A DNA stretch of 64,000 nt, from contig NZ_VICC01000008.1 of assembly GCF_006546825.1 (NCBI RefSeq), positions 62,001 to 126,000 of the forward strand. The letters run 5' to 3'. The first letter of the stretch is position 1. Every line of letters begins with the position of its first letter. Below, piece by piece: positions 8,869 to 18,609 of the stretch. The notes beneath the pieces were generated by a model. The model searched no databases. It was not told the DNA's origin and saw nothing but the letters and a program-made list of their open reading frames with translations. The DNA comes from Actinomyces oris. Lineage in GTDB: Bacteria; Actinomycetota; Actinomycetes; Actinomycetales; Actinomycetaceae. The translations under genes and the position numbers were made by a program.

Positions 8869-8937
8869 CGATGTCCCTCGTCATCCGTCGCAGTGGTGGA
8901 GGTTCTCGGTTCCGGTGAGTTCTCTTTAAATAGTACG

Positions 8938-9013
8938 CCGCGAGGACACACGGTGGGTCTCGCGGCCGCACCGTGGAGGTGCAGTCGGCGGGCCCTGAGG
9001 TGCGTCCTCGCGG
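8938..9013. repeat. Long-spaced inverted repeat, 14-bp arms
   Basis: CCGCGAGGACACAC (8938-8951) and GTGCGTCCTCGCGG (9000-9013) are inverted copies matching at 13 of 14 positions, 48 bases apart, just after the stop of the minus-strand gene at 9045. It could form a large terminator-like cruciform or be a remnant repeat. Confidence 0.45.
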
Positions 9014-9044
9014 CTCGATCGGGCGAATGCGTGGTGAATGCGGA

Positions 9045-9527
9045 TCAGGACTTCTTGGCGCTGCGGCGCCCCTTGGGGATGAGGGCGGCGACCACGAGCA
9101 GGGCCCCCAGACCCGCCAGGCAGGCGATGGCCGTCGTCGTGAAGTCGAAGCGCAGCCCCATGCCCGCCGCGATGAGCAGCCCGCCCACCAGGAGCAGGAA
9201 GGCCCCCCACAGGAGAGTGGAGCCCTTGATGTCCTGGGGCGCCTGCGGGCGGTCCTGCTCAGTGACCGTCCCGGCGCTCCACACCGGACCCGACGACGAC
9301 GTGGGTGGCGAGCCCGCGGAGGCCGTCTCCGCGCCGGCGTCCTGAGAGGCGGGCAGTGGCATGGTGACCGGCTGAGTCTCCGGATCAGCCGCGGGCTGAG
9401 TCACCGGTGGGGTCAGGGGCTGGGTGTCTCCGGCGGCCGGGAAGGGCCTGGTGGCGTCCTCGCCGGTCGCCTCGGTGCTGGTGCTGCCGGCGTCGTCGGG
9501 CGACGTCGTGGAAGAGGTGCTGCTCAT
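9045..9527 (-). CDS. Small membrane protein with Pro/Thr-rich N-terminus, psp locus
   Basis: Protein of 160 residues: the first 100 are low-complexity (Ser, Thr, Pro, Gln), followed by two hydrophobic segments (about 105-125 and 130-150) and a basic RRSAKKS tail. The start at 9527 is fixed by AAGGAGA six bases upstream; the frame extends to 9788 but that part overlaps the pspC-type gene. It follows the PspC protein on the same strand by 74 bases, so it is probably co-transcribed. The layout resembles small helper proteins found beside PspC genes in Actinomyces and Bifidobacterium. No enzymatic motif; function unknown. Confidence 0.75.
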   Translation of the reverse strand: MSSTSSTTSPDDAGSTSTEATGEDATRPFPAAGDTQPLTPPVTQPAADPETQPVTMPLPASQDAGAETASAGSPPTSSSGPVWSAGTVTEQDRPQAPQDIKGSTLLWGAFLLLVGGLLIAAGMGLRFDFTTTAIACLAGLGALLVVAALIPKGRRSAKKS

Positions 9528-9601
9528 GAGGGTCTCCTTGGGTGGGCCCGGGATGCGCCCGGGGAAGAGTTCTGGTGGCTGAGGCCGGCTTGTGGGCGCG
9601 A

Positions 9602-11674
9602 TCAGCCGGCTGTCGGGCTGGCCGTGGCGGACTGCTTGGTGGGAGTCGGGGACGGTGTCGGGGTTGCCGCCCCGGAGGGGCTTGGGCTCGCACTGGGCTG
9701 CGCGGCTCCCTGCCCGGACAGGGTCCTTTGCACGCAGGAGTCGTAGGAGGTGCGCTCGGCAGAGGTCAGGTCGGACAGGTTGCTCCACCCGACGTCCTCG
9801 CTGCGGTCGTCCGCGTCCACGCTCTCGTGGGCCGTGCGGATGCAGGTCTCAGCGTCCTTGGCCGTGATGGCCTGGTGGTTCATGCCCGGAACCGGCATGT
9901 CGTCACCGTGGGCTTCGCCCTTCTCGTCGAACCACATGCTGACGATCCACACGGGCTCCTCGACGTTGCCGTACCAGGAGACGGTGTTGCTGCGCTCCTC
10001 GATGTTGATCGTCCCGGTGTCCACCGAGGCGTTGATGGTGATCTGCGGCCGCTGGTCGTCACTGTTGGGGGAGGCCAGAGTGCGCTTGGTGTTCAGGCCG
10101 CCGCTGGAGCTGCTGTAAGCGGGGATGGTCTTGCCAATCGCGTCATAGGTGCGTGGGCCCTCGTCGTCCTGATTCATCTGCCGACCGTCGACGGTCCAGG
10201 CCCGGGAGACCTGTGAGTCGATCGCTCCCATGTCGACGTCGGCCCTGACCTCCACCGGCTGGTCGGTGTCGGTCTTGATACGCAGGGTGCCGACGTCGAG
10301 GTGGGCGGTGATGGTGGAGAGCTTGCCGGCCTCCTCGGCGGGCATGCCGCGCAGATCCAGGGTGAGGTCACCAATGTCCTTGCTGCGGGTGACGCTGCCA
10401 CCGCTGGCCGACGCCGTCAGCTCCTGCCAGGTCACCGTGCTCGAGGCGGCAGTGGTCGAGTTCTTAAGGGTCTCGAAGGGCATACGGGCCAGGCTCGTGG
10501 GGACGATCGAGGCGGTGGCCAGCGCGGGGATCGCAACGACGAACAGGACCGGCCAGCCCAGCACCGTCATCCAGCCTCCGTGCCGACGACGCAGGCCACT
10601 GACGACGATCCCCGCTCCCAGGAGGGCGACCAGGATGCCGATGAGGATGAACTGACCCTGGAGCAGACCCAGGTGGTGGGTCACCGTGGCGTACCAGACG
10701 CCCGCCGCGGTCAGGAGTCCCAGGCCCAGGACCGCCAGCGACAGCGAGGAACCGGGGCCGGGACGGCGCGGGCGCGCCGGGCGGACCGGCATAGGCACTG
10801 GCTGGTACGGCGGGCGCTGCCGGTAGGAGCGGCTCTGCCAGCTCTGTCCGCCGGCCGACTGGTTGAAGGCCGGGGTGCCGGAGCCAGGCGCTGAAGAGTC
10901 CCAGGCCGATGCGAAGCCGCCGGCCTGGACGCCGGGGCGGCTGCCCGGTGCCTGCGCGGTGCCGGCAGGGTAGGTCTGCCAGGGCTGGGGTCCCCGAGGG
11001 CCTCGAGCGGCCTTCCGGTTCGCGCTCCGGTTCTGGGCGCTGCGGATGAGGAAGACGATGGCCAGGACGATCAGCCCCAACCAGAACAGGGGCCACAGGG
11101 CGGCGGCGATACCCGCGGTGCCCGCCTCGTGGACGTACCAGCTGGGGATGAAACCGCTACCGAATGTCGACATACCGATGATCGTCATCCCGATGGCGCC
11201 CGCTAACCCTGCGTTGAAACGGCCGGAGAGGGCCTCCTCCAGGTGGATGCGCCCATCGGACTCCTCGGGCAGGAGTGCCCAGGCCAGGCCGTAGAGGACC
11301 AGACCGACACCGGCGAAGAGCGAGAGCACCACCCACACGCAACGCACCAGGGTGGGGTCCAGGTCGAAGCGGTGGGCCACGCCACCGGCCACGCCCGCGA
11401 TCCAGCGCTCGTTGGTGCGCATGAGGCCTGAGCCGCGCAGGGAGTCGAAGAAGCGGTGAGTCGATCCGCCCTGAGGCCCGGGCTGGGGGCCGCCGTACTG
11501 CTGGAAGGAGGGCGCGGGACCCGGCTGCGGTCCGTGCTGCGCTCCCTGCCGGGAATCGCGCTGGGCGCCGTCGGCACCCTGTGTGTTGGAAGAGGGGAAG
11601 GATGCGGAGGAGTCAGAGGAATCGGAACCGGTGGGGGAACCACCGTCAGACGGGGAAGTGGGCTTGTCGTTCAT
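9602..11674 (-). CDS. PspC domain membrane protein with C-terminal adhesin-like (LiaF-type) region
   Basis: Envelope-stress membrane protein (690 residues). A disordered Ser/Gln/Pro N-terminus is followed by a PspC domain at about 85-150 (RWIAGVAGGVAHRFDLDPT, then VLYGLAWALLPEE), a series of hydrophobic segments, a Pro/Gln-rich linker, further membrane segments and a long extracytoplasmic part from about 400. That part has alternating beta-type sequence (DLTLDLRGMPAEEAG, VEVRADVDMGAIDSQ) like the DUF4097/LiaF toastrack folds. It faces a PspC-fused histidine kinase across a 125-base divergent promoter, the usual layout of actinobacterial PspC sensory modules. Confidence 0.88.
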   Translation of the reverse strand: MNDKPTSPSDGGSPTGSDSSDSSASFPSSNTQGADGAQRDSRQGAQHGPQPGPAPSFQQYGGPQPGPQGGSTHRFFDSLRGSGLMRTNERWIAGVAGGVAHRFDLDPTLVRCVWVVLSLFAGVGLVLYGLAWALLPEESDGRIHLEEALSGRFNAGLAGAIGMTIIGMSTFGSGFIPSWYVHEAGTAGIAAALWPLFWLGLIVLAIVFLIRSAQNRSANRKAARGPRGPQPWQTYPAGTAQAPGSRPGVQAGGFASAWDSSAPGSGTPAFNQSAGGQSWQSRSYRQRPPYQPVPMPVRPARPRRPGPGSSLSLAVLGLGLLTAAGVWYATVTHHLGLLQGQFILIGILVALLGAGIVVSGLRRRHGGWMTVLGWPVLFVVAIPALATASIVPTSLARMPFETLKNSTTAASSTVTWQELTASASGGSVTRSKDIGDLTLDLRGMPAEEAGKLSTITAHLDVGTLRIKTDTDQPVEVRADVDMGAIDSQVSRAWTVDGRQMNQDDEGPRTYDAIGKTIPAYSSSSGGLNTKRTLASPNSDDQRPQITINASVDTGTINIEERSNTVSWYGNVEEPVWIVSMWFDEKGEAHGDDMPVPGMNHQAITAKDAETCIRTAHESVDADDRSEDVGWSNLSDLTSAERTSYDSCVQRTLSGQGAAQPSASPSPSGAATPTPSPTPTKQSATASPTAG

Positions 11675-11710
11675 GTCAATAATTCTTCGCGTCCGTGGCC
11701 TGCGGCACGA

Positions 11711-11726
11711 TCAGGGGAACCCCTGA
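11711..11726. promoter_or_regulatory. Perfect palindrome in divergent PspC/kinase promoter
   Basis: TCAGGGGAACCCCTGA is a palindrome with two 7-base arms around AA, placed in the 125 bases between the divergent pspC-type gene and kinase gene. It is a good candidate operator for the LuxR-type regulator encoded at 13251-13964. Confidence 0.55.
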
Positions 11727-11799
11727 ATGATCCCGGATTGTCCCCCCAATCCGCCGGGGGACCCTCGGGGCGGCGACCCTGACGTGCCACGATGGTGCC

Positions 11800-13167
11800 A
11801 TGACGACAGCTCAGCAGCGGGGTACGCAGCCCTCGCCGACCGCCGGCGGGCCCGCGTACTCCTGGAGCCCCCCGCGCCAGCTGCGGCGACGCCCCCCTCT
11901 GCGCCGCCTGCCCCACCAGCTGGGGCCGGCGCCGGCCGACCTGTCCGTCGAGGCCGCCCGTATGCGCCGCCCCGCCCGCATCGCCGGCGTCTGCGCGGGA
12001 CTGGGGCTCCACCTGGGCATCCCCGTGCGATACATCCGCGCGCTCATGGTCGTCCTCGCCCTCGGCGGCGGCGCGGGAGCCCTGCTCTACGCCCTGCTGT
12101 GGGCGACCCTCCCCGGGGAGAACGGGCCGGCAGGAGAGGTGCCCGCCTCGGTGGTCTCCCGTGCTCGCCTGGCGGCTCGCCTCAGGAGTGGGAGAGGTAC
12201 CGCAGAGTCTCGGGCCGACGGCGGAGCCCCCCTGGGCCTGTCGCAGACGGTCCTCGACGGCGGCGCACTCCTCCTGGCTGCCCTGTTCCTGGCCTCCTGG
12301 CGTTTTGGGCTGCTGGACCGGATCGGTGCGGTGGGAGTCATCATCGTCGTCATCGCCGGGGCGGCCCTGGCCTGGTCGCAGATGGACAACCTGGTCGGCC
12401 CCGACCGCAACCTGAGCGCTGTCCTGCGGGTGGCGGGCGGGGTGTGCCTGGCCGTCGTCGGCATCCTGGTGTGGGTGGCCGCCGACAGCACCCCCTACAA
12501 GCTCATCTCCGGGCTCCTTACCGGAGGGGCGCTCGTGGTGGGCATCGGCGTGGTCCTGGCACCCCTGTGGCTGCGGACCAACCGGGCCCTGGCCGACACC
12601 CGTGCCGCCGAGATCCGTGAGGCCGAGCGCGCCGACATCGCCGCCCACCTGCACGACTCCGTCCTCCAGACCCTCACCCTCATCCGCAAGCGCGCCGACG
12701 AGCCTGAGACGGTGGCCCGCCTGGCCCGCTCCCAGGAGCGCGAGCTGCGAGCCTGGCTCTACACCGACCGCCCCGCACCGGGTACCTCCGTGGCCGACGC
12801 CTTCACCGACCTGGCCGGTGAGATCGAGGACCGCTACGGCGTGGCCGTCGACGCCGTGTGCGTCGGCGACCGGGCCCCCGACCGCGACACCGAGGTCATC
12901 GTCGCCGCCGCCCGCGAGGCCCTGTCCAACGCGGTGCGCCACGGCGCCCCACCGGTCTCCCTCTACGTCGAGGCCGGCGAGGAGAGCCTGGAGGTGTTCG
13001 TGCGCGACCACGGCCCCGGCTTCGACCTCGACGCCATCGCCGAGGACCGCCACGGCGTGCGCCAGTCCATCATCGCCCGCATGGAGCGCCACGGCGGCAG
13101 CGCCCGGGTGCGCCGCATGTCTACCGGCACCGAGGTGGCACTGACTCTCCCCGTGCGCGCCCCCTGA
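11800..13167 (+). CDS. PspC-domain sensor histidine kinase (NarL/LiaS type)
   Basis: Membrane histidine kinase fused to a PspC domain (455 residues). The N-terminal 45 residues are Pro/Arg-rich. The PspC domain (about 50-110) has PARIAGVCAGLGLHLG and LLYALLWATLPGE. Several membrane helices follow (about 145-260). The HisKA_3 dimerisation helix carries the phospho-His in ERADIAAHLHDSVLQTL, and the ATPase domain shows REALSNAVRHG and DHGPGFD. The start ATG lies 6 bases after a CACGAT -10-like hexamer. It pairs with the regulator downstream and is divergent from the other PspC gene; cell-envelope stress sensing is the expected role. Confidence 0.92.
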   Translation: MTTAQQRGTQPSPTAGGPAYSWSPPRQLRRRPPLRRLPHQLGPAPADLSVEAARMRRPARIAGVCAGLGLHLGIPVRYIRALMVVLALGGGAGALLYALLWATLPGENGPAGEVPASVVSRARLAARLRSGRGTAESRADGGAPLGLSQTVLDGGALLLAALFLASWRFGLLDRIGAVGVIIVVIAGAALAWSQMDNLVGPDRNLSAVLRVAGGVCLAVVGILVWVAADSTPYKLISGLLTGGALVVGIGVVLAPLWLRTNRALADTRAAEIREAERADIAAHLHDSVLQTLTLIRKRADEPETVARLARSQERELRAWLYTDRPAPGTSVADAFTDLAGEIEDRYGVAVDAVCVGDRAPDRDTEVIVAAAREALSNAVRHGAPPVSLYVEAGEESLEVFVRDHGPGFDLDAIAEDRHGVRQSIIARMERHGGSARVRRMSTGTEVALTLPVRAP

Positions 13168-13250
13168 GCCGTCTATCGTTGACTCATCTCCCTAGGCCCC
13201 ACTCGGCCCCCGCTCCTCGATCACCCCACGTCACCACCAGGAAGACCCTC

Positions 13251-13964
13251 ATGGCTGACACGCCCGCCGGTACCACCACAGACCACCACCAGCCCGCCGA
13301 TGCGAGCGCGTCCCTGCGGGTCCTGGTCGTCGACGACCACGCCCTGGTCCGCTCCGGGGTGCGCTCCGAGCTGACCGCACACGCTCCCGACCTGGACATC
13401 ATCGCCGAGGCCGACGACGTCGAGGGCGCCATCGCCGCCGTCCACGCCCTGCGGCCCGACGTCGTCCTGCTCGACGTCCACCTGCCCGGCGGCAACGGCG
13501 GGGGAGGGGCCGAGGTCGTCGCCTCCTGCCACGACGTCCCCGAGACGCGCTTCCTGGCCCTGAGCGTCTCGGACGCCAGCGACGACGTTGTCGGAGTCAT
13601 CCGGGCCGGCGCCCGCGGCTACGTCACCAAGGCGATCTCCACTGAGGACCTGGCCCAGGCCGTGCGGCGCGTGGCCGCCGGAGACGCCGCCTTCTCCCCG
13701 CGCCTGGCCGGATTCGTCCTGGACGCCTTCGGTGCCGGAGCGGGCGAGGTGGCCGTGGCCGACACCGAGCTCGACCGCCTCTCGGCGCGCGAGCGGGAGG
13801 TCATGCGACTCATCGCCCGCGGCTACACCTACAAGGAGTGCGCCTCCGAGCTGTTCATCTCGGTCAAGACCGTCGAGACCCACGTCTCCGCGGTCCTGCG
13901 CAAGCTCCAGCTGTCCAACCGCAACGAGCTCACCCGCTGGGCCGTGGCCCGCCGCATCGTGTAG
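13251..13964 (+). CDS. Response regulator, NarL/LuxR family (LiaR-like)
   Basis: Regulator paired with the PspC-kinase. Its receiver shows VVDDHALVRSGV, phospho-acceptor Asp in VVLLDVHLPGGNG and the conserved Lys in GYVTKAIS. The C-terminal LuxR helix-turn-helix has LSAREREVMRLIARGYTYKE and FISVKTVETHVSAVLRKL-type sequence. The ATG at 13251 gives 237 residues; the open frame reaches further upstream only because it overlaps the kinase gene. An 83-base gap separates it from the kinase stop. An unusual Gly-rich insertion (GGNGGGG) follows the phosphorylation site. Confidence 0.92.
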   Translation: MADTPAGTTTDHHQPADASASLRVLVVDDHALVRSGVRSELTAHAPDLDIIAEADDVEGAIAAVHALRPDVVLLDVHLPGGNGGGGAEVVASCHDVPETRFLALSVSDASDDVVGVIRAGARGYVTKAISTEDLAQAVRRVAAGDAAFSPRLAGFVLDAFGAGAGEVAVADTELDRLSAREREVMRLIARGYTYKECASELFISVKTVETHVSAVLRKLQLSNRNELTRWAVARRIV

Positions 13965-14101
13965 GGGCCGACGGCGTCCCGGGCTCATCCCGGAAGCGGA
14001 CCGAGGGATACGCCGATGGGGCCCCGGTCAGATGACGGTCCGGCATCGCGTCCGGGCCCACACCTCCGCACTGTCCCGCCACCGACCCGATCCGTGGCAG
14101 G

Positions 14102-14872
14102 ATGCGGGATGTGAGCCACCCCCCGCAGCCCTCCGCGAGCACCGCTCATCCCCACCCCGACCCCCTCCAACCGGCCTGCGATCACCTGCGCGCAGGCGGG
14201 CTCGTCATCCTGCCCACGGACACCGTCTACGGCATCGGCTGCAACGCCGCCGACGCCGCGGCCGTCGAGCGGCTGCTGGCCGCCAAGGGGCGCGGACGCC
14301 AGATGCCCCCGCCGGTCCTCGTGGCCGACCCCGCCGACCTGATCGGGCTCGTCGCCCAGGTGCCCGAGGCCGCCCACGCCCTCATGGAGGCCTTCTGGCC
14401 CGGGGCGCTCACCCTCATCCTGGAGGCCGACGAGACCCTGACCTGGGACCTGGGGGAGACCGGCGGCACCCTCGCCGTGCGCATGCCCGCCCACGAGCTC
14501 ACCCTGAACCTCCTGCGCCGCAGCGGCCCGCTGGCCGTCACCTCCGCCAACCCCACCGGCGCGCCGCCCGCCACCGATGCCGCCTCCGCCCGGGCCGCCT
14601 TCCCCGGACGGGTCCGGAGCGTCGATGAGCTCACGGCGGATGGTGAAGCCGCCGGCGCCGACTGGCGTGAGGACATCCTGCTGCTCGACGGCGGAGCCAC
14701 CCCCGGACCGGTTCCCTCCACCATCGTCACCCTCGCGGGGGAGCACGCTCGCGCCCCCCGGATCCTGCGCCAGGGGGTCCTGGCGCTCGCGGACCTGGAA
14801 CGGGTGGCCGGTGTCGCCCTGTCGGAAAGGACGGCAGGCGCGGCGCGCGGCAGGACGGAGGCGGGCGCGTGA
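14102..14872 (+). CDS. L-threonylcarbamoyladenylate synthase (Sua5/YrdC family)
   Basis: Makes threonylcarbamoyl-AMP from threonine, bicarbonate and ATP for the t6A37 modification of ANN-decoding tRNAs. The YrdC-domain hallmarks are LPTDTVYGIGCNA near residue 40, FWPGALTLIL, and the AVTSANPTGAPP loop near 150. At 256 residues it is a YrdC domain plus a short tail, without the full Sua5 C-terminal domain. A second possible start (GTG 14111) is three codons in. Its stop overlaps the next gene by four bases (GTGA), so it is co-translated with the WecA-type transferase, a common arrangement upstream of actinobacterial atp operons. Confidence 0.93.
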   Translation: MRDVSHPPQPSASTAHPHPDPLQPACDHLRAGGLVILPTDTVYGIGCNAADAAAVERLLAAKGRGRQMPPPVLVADPADLIGLVAQVPEAAHALMEAFWPGALTLILEADETLTWDLGETGGTLAVRMPAHELTLNLLRRSGPLAVTSANPTGAPPATDAASARAAFPGRVRSVDELTADGEAAGADWREDILLLDGGATPGPVPSTIVTLAGEHARAPRILRQGVLALADLERVAGVALSERTAGAARGRTEAGA

Positions 14873-16134
14873 AGGTCTACCTCCTGGTCATGGCCATTGC
14901 TGCGGCGACCACCTACGTGGCCGTGCCGATCATCCGGCACATCGCCCTGGTGGGTAACGCGCTGACCCCCGTGCGGGCCCGCGACGTCCACTCCACGCCC
15001 ATCCCGCGCCTGGGCGGCGTGGCCATGTTCTTCGGCCTGTTCTCCGCGATCTCCGTGGCCTCCACGATCCCCTACCTCTCCGACGTCATCGACTCCAGTG
15101 CCTGGGCGGTGGTTCTGGGCGCGGGGCTGGTGTGCCTGCTCGGCGTCGTCGACGACCTGTGGGAGCTGGACTGGATGACTAAGCTCGCCGGCCAGATCCT
15201 GGCTGCCGGTGTTATGGCCTGGCAGGGCGTCCAGCTCCTTACCTTCCCCGTGGCCGGGCTGACGATCGGCTCCTCGCGCCTGTCCCTCATCTCCACCGTC
15301 ATCGTCGTGGTGGCCGCCATCAACGCCGTCAACTTCGTCGACGGGCTCGACGGGCTGGCGGCCGGCATCATCGGGATCGGCTCGACCGCCTTCTTCCTGT
15401 ACACCTACGTCCTGACCCGCGCCACGAGCCCGGGCTCCTACAGCTCCCTGGCCGCCACCATCGTCGCCGCGCTCATCGGCGTGTGCGTGGGCTTCCTGCC
15501 CCACAACTTCAACCCCGCCACCATCTTCATGGGTGACTCCGGGGCGATGCAGCTGGGGCTGGTCTCGGCCGCCTCCACCATCATCGTCACCGGGCAGATC
15601 GACCCCGGCAGCTTCGACGGATCGCGCGCCCTGCCGGCCTTCATGCCGATCCTCCTGCCGCTGGCGGTGCTCCTGCTGCCACTGACCGACATGATCATGG
15701 CGATCGTGCGCCGCACCCGGAAGGGCCTGAGCCCCACCCACCCCGACCGCATGCACATGCATCATCGGCTCCTGGCCGCCGGGCACTCCCACCGCCGCGC
15801 GGTGCTGGTCATGTACCTGTGGGCGGCGGTCGCCTCCTTCCCCGTGGCTGCCATGGCCTTCTTCCCCCTGCCCTGGGTGCTGGCGGGGCTCGCCCTCGCG
15901 GTGCTGTTCGCCTTCGTCGTCACCGTCGACCTCATGCCCGGGGTGCGCCACGGCCTGCGCTCGGCGCTGCGCCGGCGCCAGGATCGCCAGGAGCAGCGGA
16001 TCGTCATCTCCCGCAACGTCTCGGGAACCGGTGAGGTGACGCGCCCGGCCGAAGGGCAGGCGCCGCAAGGAGCCGTCGTGTCGGCTGCCGTGTCAACGGC
16101 TCCCGCCCACCATCCCGAGGAGACGGACGCATGA
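14869..16134 (+). CDS. Undecaprenyl-phosphate GlcNAc-1-phosphate transferase (WecA/TagO/MraY family)
   Basis: Polytopic membrane enzyme (421 residues, about 11 helices) that transfers a sugar-1-phosphate from a UDP-sugar to a polyprenyl phosphate and starts cell-wall polysaccharide or teichoic acid-like polymer synthesis. The catalytic motifs are present: the Asp pair in VVDDLWELDW, NFVDGLDGLA in the middle, and the HPDRMHMHHRL histidine motif typical of WecA/TagO rather than MraY. The C-terminal 60 residues are Arg- and Ala-rich cytosolic tail. Start GTG overlaps the Sua5 stop; the end overlaps the next gene (ATGA). Confidence 0.93.
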   Translation: MKVYLLVMAIAAATTYVAVPIIRHIALVGNALTPVRARDVHSTPIPRLGGVAMFFGLFSAISVASTIPYLSDVIDSSAWAVVLGAGLVCLLGVVDDLWELDWMTKLAGQILAAGVMAWQGVQLLTFPVAGLTIGSSRLSLISTVIVVVAAINAVNFVDGLDGLAAGIIGIGSTAFFLYTYVLTRATSPGSYSSLAATIVAALIGVCVGFLPHNFNPATIFMGDSGAMQLGLVSAASTIIVTGQIDPGSFDGSRALPAFMPILLPLAVLLLPLTDMIMAIVRRTRKGLSPTHPDRMHMHHRLLAAGHSHRRAVLVMYLWAAVASFPVAAMAFFPLPWVLAGLALAVLFAFVVTVDLMPGVRHGLRSALRRRQDRQEQRIVISRNVSGTGEVTRPAEGQAPQGAVVSAAVSTAPAHHPEETDA

Positions 16135-16652
16135 GTACAGCACACGGCTCCGGCCCGATGTCGCAGCAACCTGCCGACGAGCAGCCGGGACCGACCGGGG
16201 GGACCAGTCACAACACCGCCGTCCTGATCGACTCTGTTGCCCGGCTGCGTCGGATCCTGACGATTGCCACCGGGGTCCTGGTGGCGCTTGAGCTCCTCTG
16301 GTGCGTAGGTGGCGGCATGACCGGAGGCGTGGCCCGCCCGACCGGGACCTTTCCGGTGGCCGCGGTGGCGACGGCGCTGCTCCTGGCCTCCACATGGTGG
16401 GTTCTGGCCCGCATGGTGCGCTCCGGGATGGGACTCATGGCTGCCTGGATGGGCGGCGGTTACCTCGCGAGAATCTCCCTGCTGGCCCTGGTACTCCTCG
16501 GCGGTCGGGTGATCGGGCTGGACACTCGAGTGATTGGGGTCTCACTCATCGTTGCTGTGCTGGTAAGCCTGTTCGCCGAGGTGACCGTCCTGACGCGAGC
16601 ACGAATCCTTGCGGTGGAGCCGATGAAGGGAGGGTCGACGGGTCGGTCCTGA
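16131..16652 (+). CDS. AtpI-like membrane protein upstream of atp operon
   Basis: Protein of 173 residues with four hydrophobic segments (about 45-60, 70-92, 97-118, 125-150) after a polar N-terminus. Position immediately before atpB and the four-helix pattern match AtpI/ATP-synthase-I type proteins, which help c-ring assembly or Mg2+ supply. There is no strong sequence motif, so the call rests mainly on context. Its ATG overlaps the preceding stop (ATGA), tying it to the Sua5-WecA transcript rather than to atpB, which comes 172 bases later. Confidence 0.7.
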   Translation: MSTAHGSGPMSQQPADEQPGPTGGTSHNTAVLIDSVARLRRILTIATGVLVALELLWCVGGGMTGGVARPTGTFPVAAVATALLLASTWWVLARMVRSGMGLMAAWMGGGYLARISLLALVLLGGRVIGLDTRVIGVSLIVAVLVSLFAEVTVLTRARILAVEPMKGGSTGRS

Positions 16653-16824
16653 CCGAGGCGTAGGTTCAACCTCGGGAGGCGGCAAGGACGATGAATCGGG
16701 ATGCGCCTGCTGATTTTGCTTCGTTGAACCATTCCTAGGCGCTAGCATTGCCAGTGGTTAGCAGGCCTGTTCGGGGCAGACATCAGGACAGGCCTCGAAG
16801 CGTGAGAGACATCGGGAGGATCTC
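16653..16824 (+). promoter_or_regulatory. Leader region before atpB with 8-bp hairpin
   Basis: AGGCCTGT (16763-16770) and ACAGGCCT (16788-16795) pair perfectly around a 17-base loop, shortly before a strong GGGAGGA (16814-16820). AT-richer sequence with TTGAAC near 16724 and TAGCAT near 16743 may be a promoter, but spacing is short. A separate promoter for the atp operon here is plausible. Confidence 0.4.
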
Positions 16825-17739
16825 CTGTCCACCAACACCGCCACCGAGAACGGCACGGCAGTCGACGCTGTGCCGCGGACGGCTGACGCCAAGCCGTTCA
16901 CCAAACCGCTGTGGTACTGGGTACTCCTGATCGTCCTGGTCGCCGTCATCGCGCTGACCGCGGTGCCCGCCTTCACTCAGCACCCTCACTCACCCGGCGT
17001 CGAGGACTTCTTCCCCGAAGCGCTCTTTGGCCAGGGTACGTTCCTGGAGTTCAACCGGCTCACCCTCGTCCGCGTCGTCATAGGGGTCGCCTTGTGCCTG
17101 ACGGTGGGGGTGGCCGCCAGCCGGCTCAAGACCGTCCCCGGGCGCGGCCAGGCCGTGCTCGAGCTCATCGCCGACTTCGTGCGCAGCAACGTGGCCTTCA
17201 TGCTCCTGGGCAACAAGAACGGCCGTCGTTTCGCCCCGTTGCTGGGCACCCTCTTCCTGGGCGTGCTCGCCATGAACCTCTCCGGTGTCATCCCGGGCCT
17301 CAACATCGCCGCCTCCTCGGTGGTGGCGGTGCCCCTGGTGTTCGCGGCCCTGACATACATCACCTTCATCGGTGCCGGAATCAGGGAGCAGGGAATCGGT
17401 CACTTCCTCGCCTCCCAGCTCCTGCCTCCGGGGCTGCCCAAGGTGATGTACCTGCTCATCACCCCCATCGAGTTCCTCTCGAACTTCATTGTTCGGCCGG
17501 TGACGCTCACCCTGCGTCTGCTGTGCAACATGGTCTCCGGGCACCTGCTGCTCGCCATGACCTTCTTCGGGACCACCAGTCTGCTCCTGCACCTACAGGC
17601 GTCTTCGGCGGCAAGTTTCCTCACCGGTGCAGCCATGATCGCGGTGACCCTGTTCGAGGTCTTCGTCGCGGTCCTGCAGGCCTACATCTTCACCATCCTC
17701 AGCGCCGTCTATATCAAGCTCTCCATCGAGGCCCACTAG
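16825..17739 (+). CDS. atpB: ATP synthase Fo subunit a
   Basis: Stator channel subunit of the Fo proton pathway. Seen are hydrophobic helices starting at WYWVLLIVLVAVIAL and the essential-Arg helix PVTLTLRLLCNMVSGH, with a C-terminal membrane hairpin ending FTILSAVYIKLSIEAH. The first GTG in frame (16870, MPRTADAK) has no ribosome binding site. A CTG at 16825 has GGGAGGA four bases upstream and would add 15 residues (MSTNTATENG...), so I place the start there; 16870 is the conservative alternative. Followed after 79 bases by atpE. Confidence 0.95.
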   Translation: MSTNTATENGTAVDAVPRTADAKPFTKPLWYWVLLIVLVAVIALTAVPAFTQHPHSPGVEDFFPEALFGQGTFLEFNRLTLVRVVIGVALCLTVGVAASRLKTVPGRGQAVLELIADFVRSNVAFMLLGNKNGRRFAPLLGTLFLGVLAMNLSGVIPGLNIAASSVVAVPLVFAALTYITFIGAGIREQGIGHFLASQLLPPGLPKVMYLLITPIEFLSNFIVRPVTLTLRLLCNMVSGHLLLAMTFFGTTSLLLHLQASSAASFLTGAAMIAVTLFEVFVAVLQAYIFTILSAVYIKLSIEAH

Positions 17740-17758
17740 ACCACCGACCTGTCCCTGA

Positions 17759-18605
<847 letters not shown>

Positions 18606-18609
<4 letters not shown>

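Noticed and set aside
8938-9013. Attachment site or insertion-element end
   Set aside because: Only one short inverted pair, with no integrase or transposase anywhere in the window.
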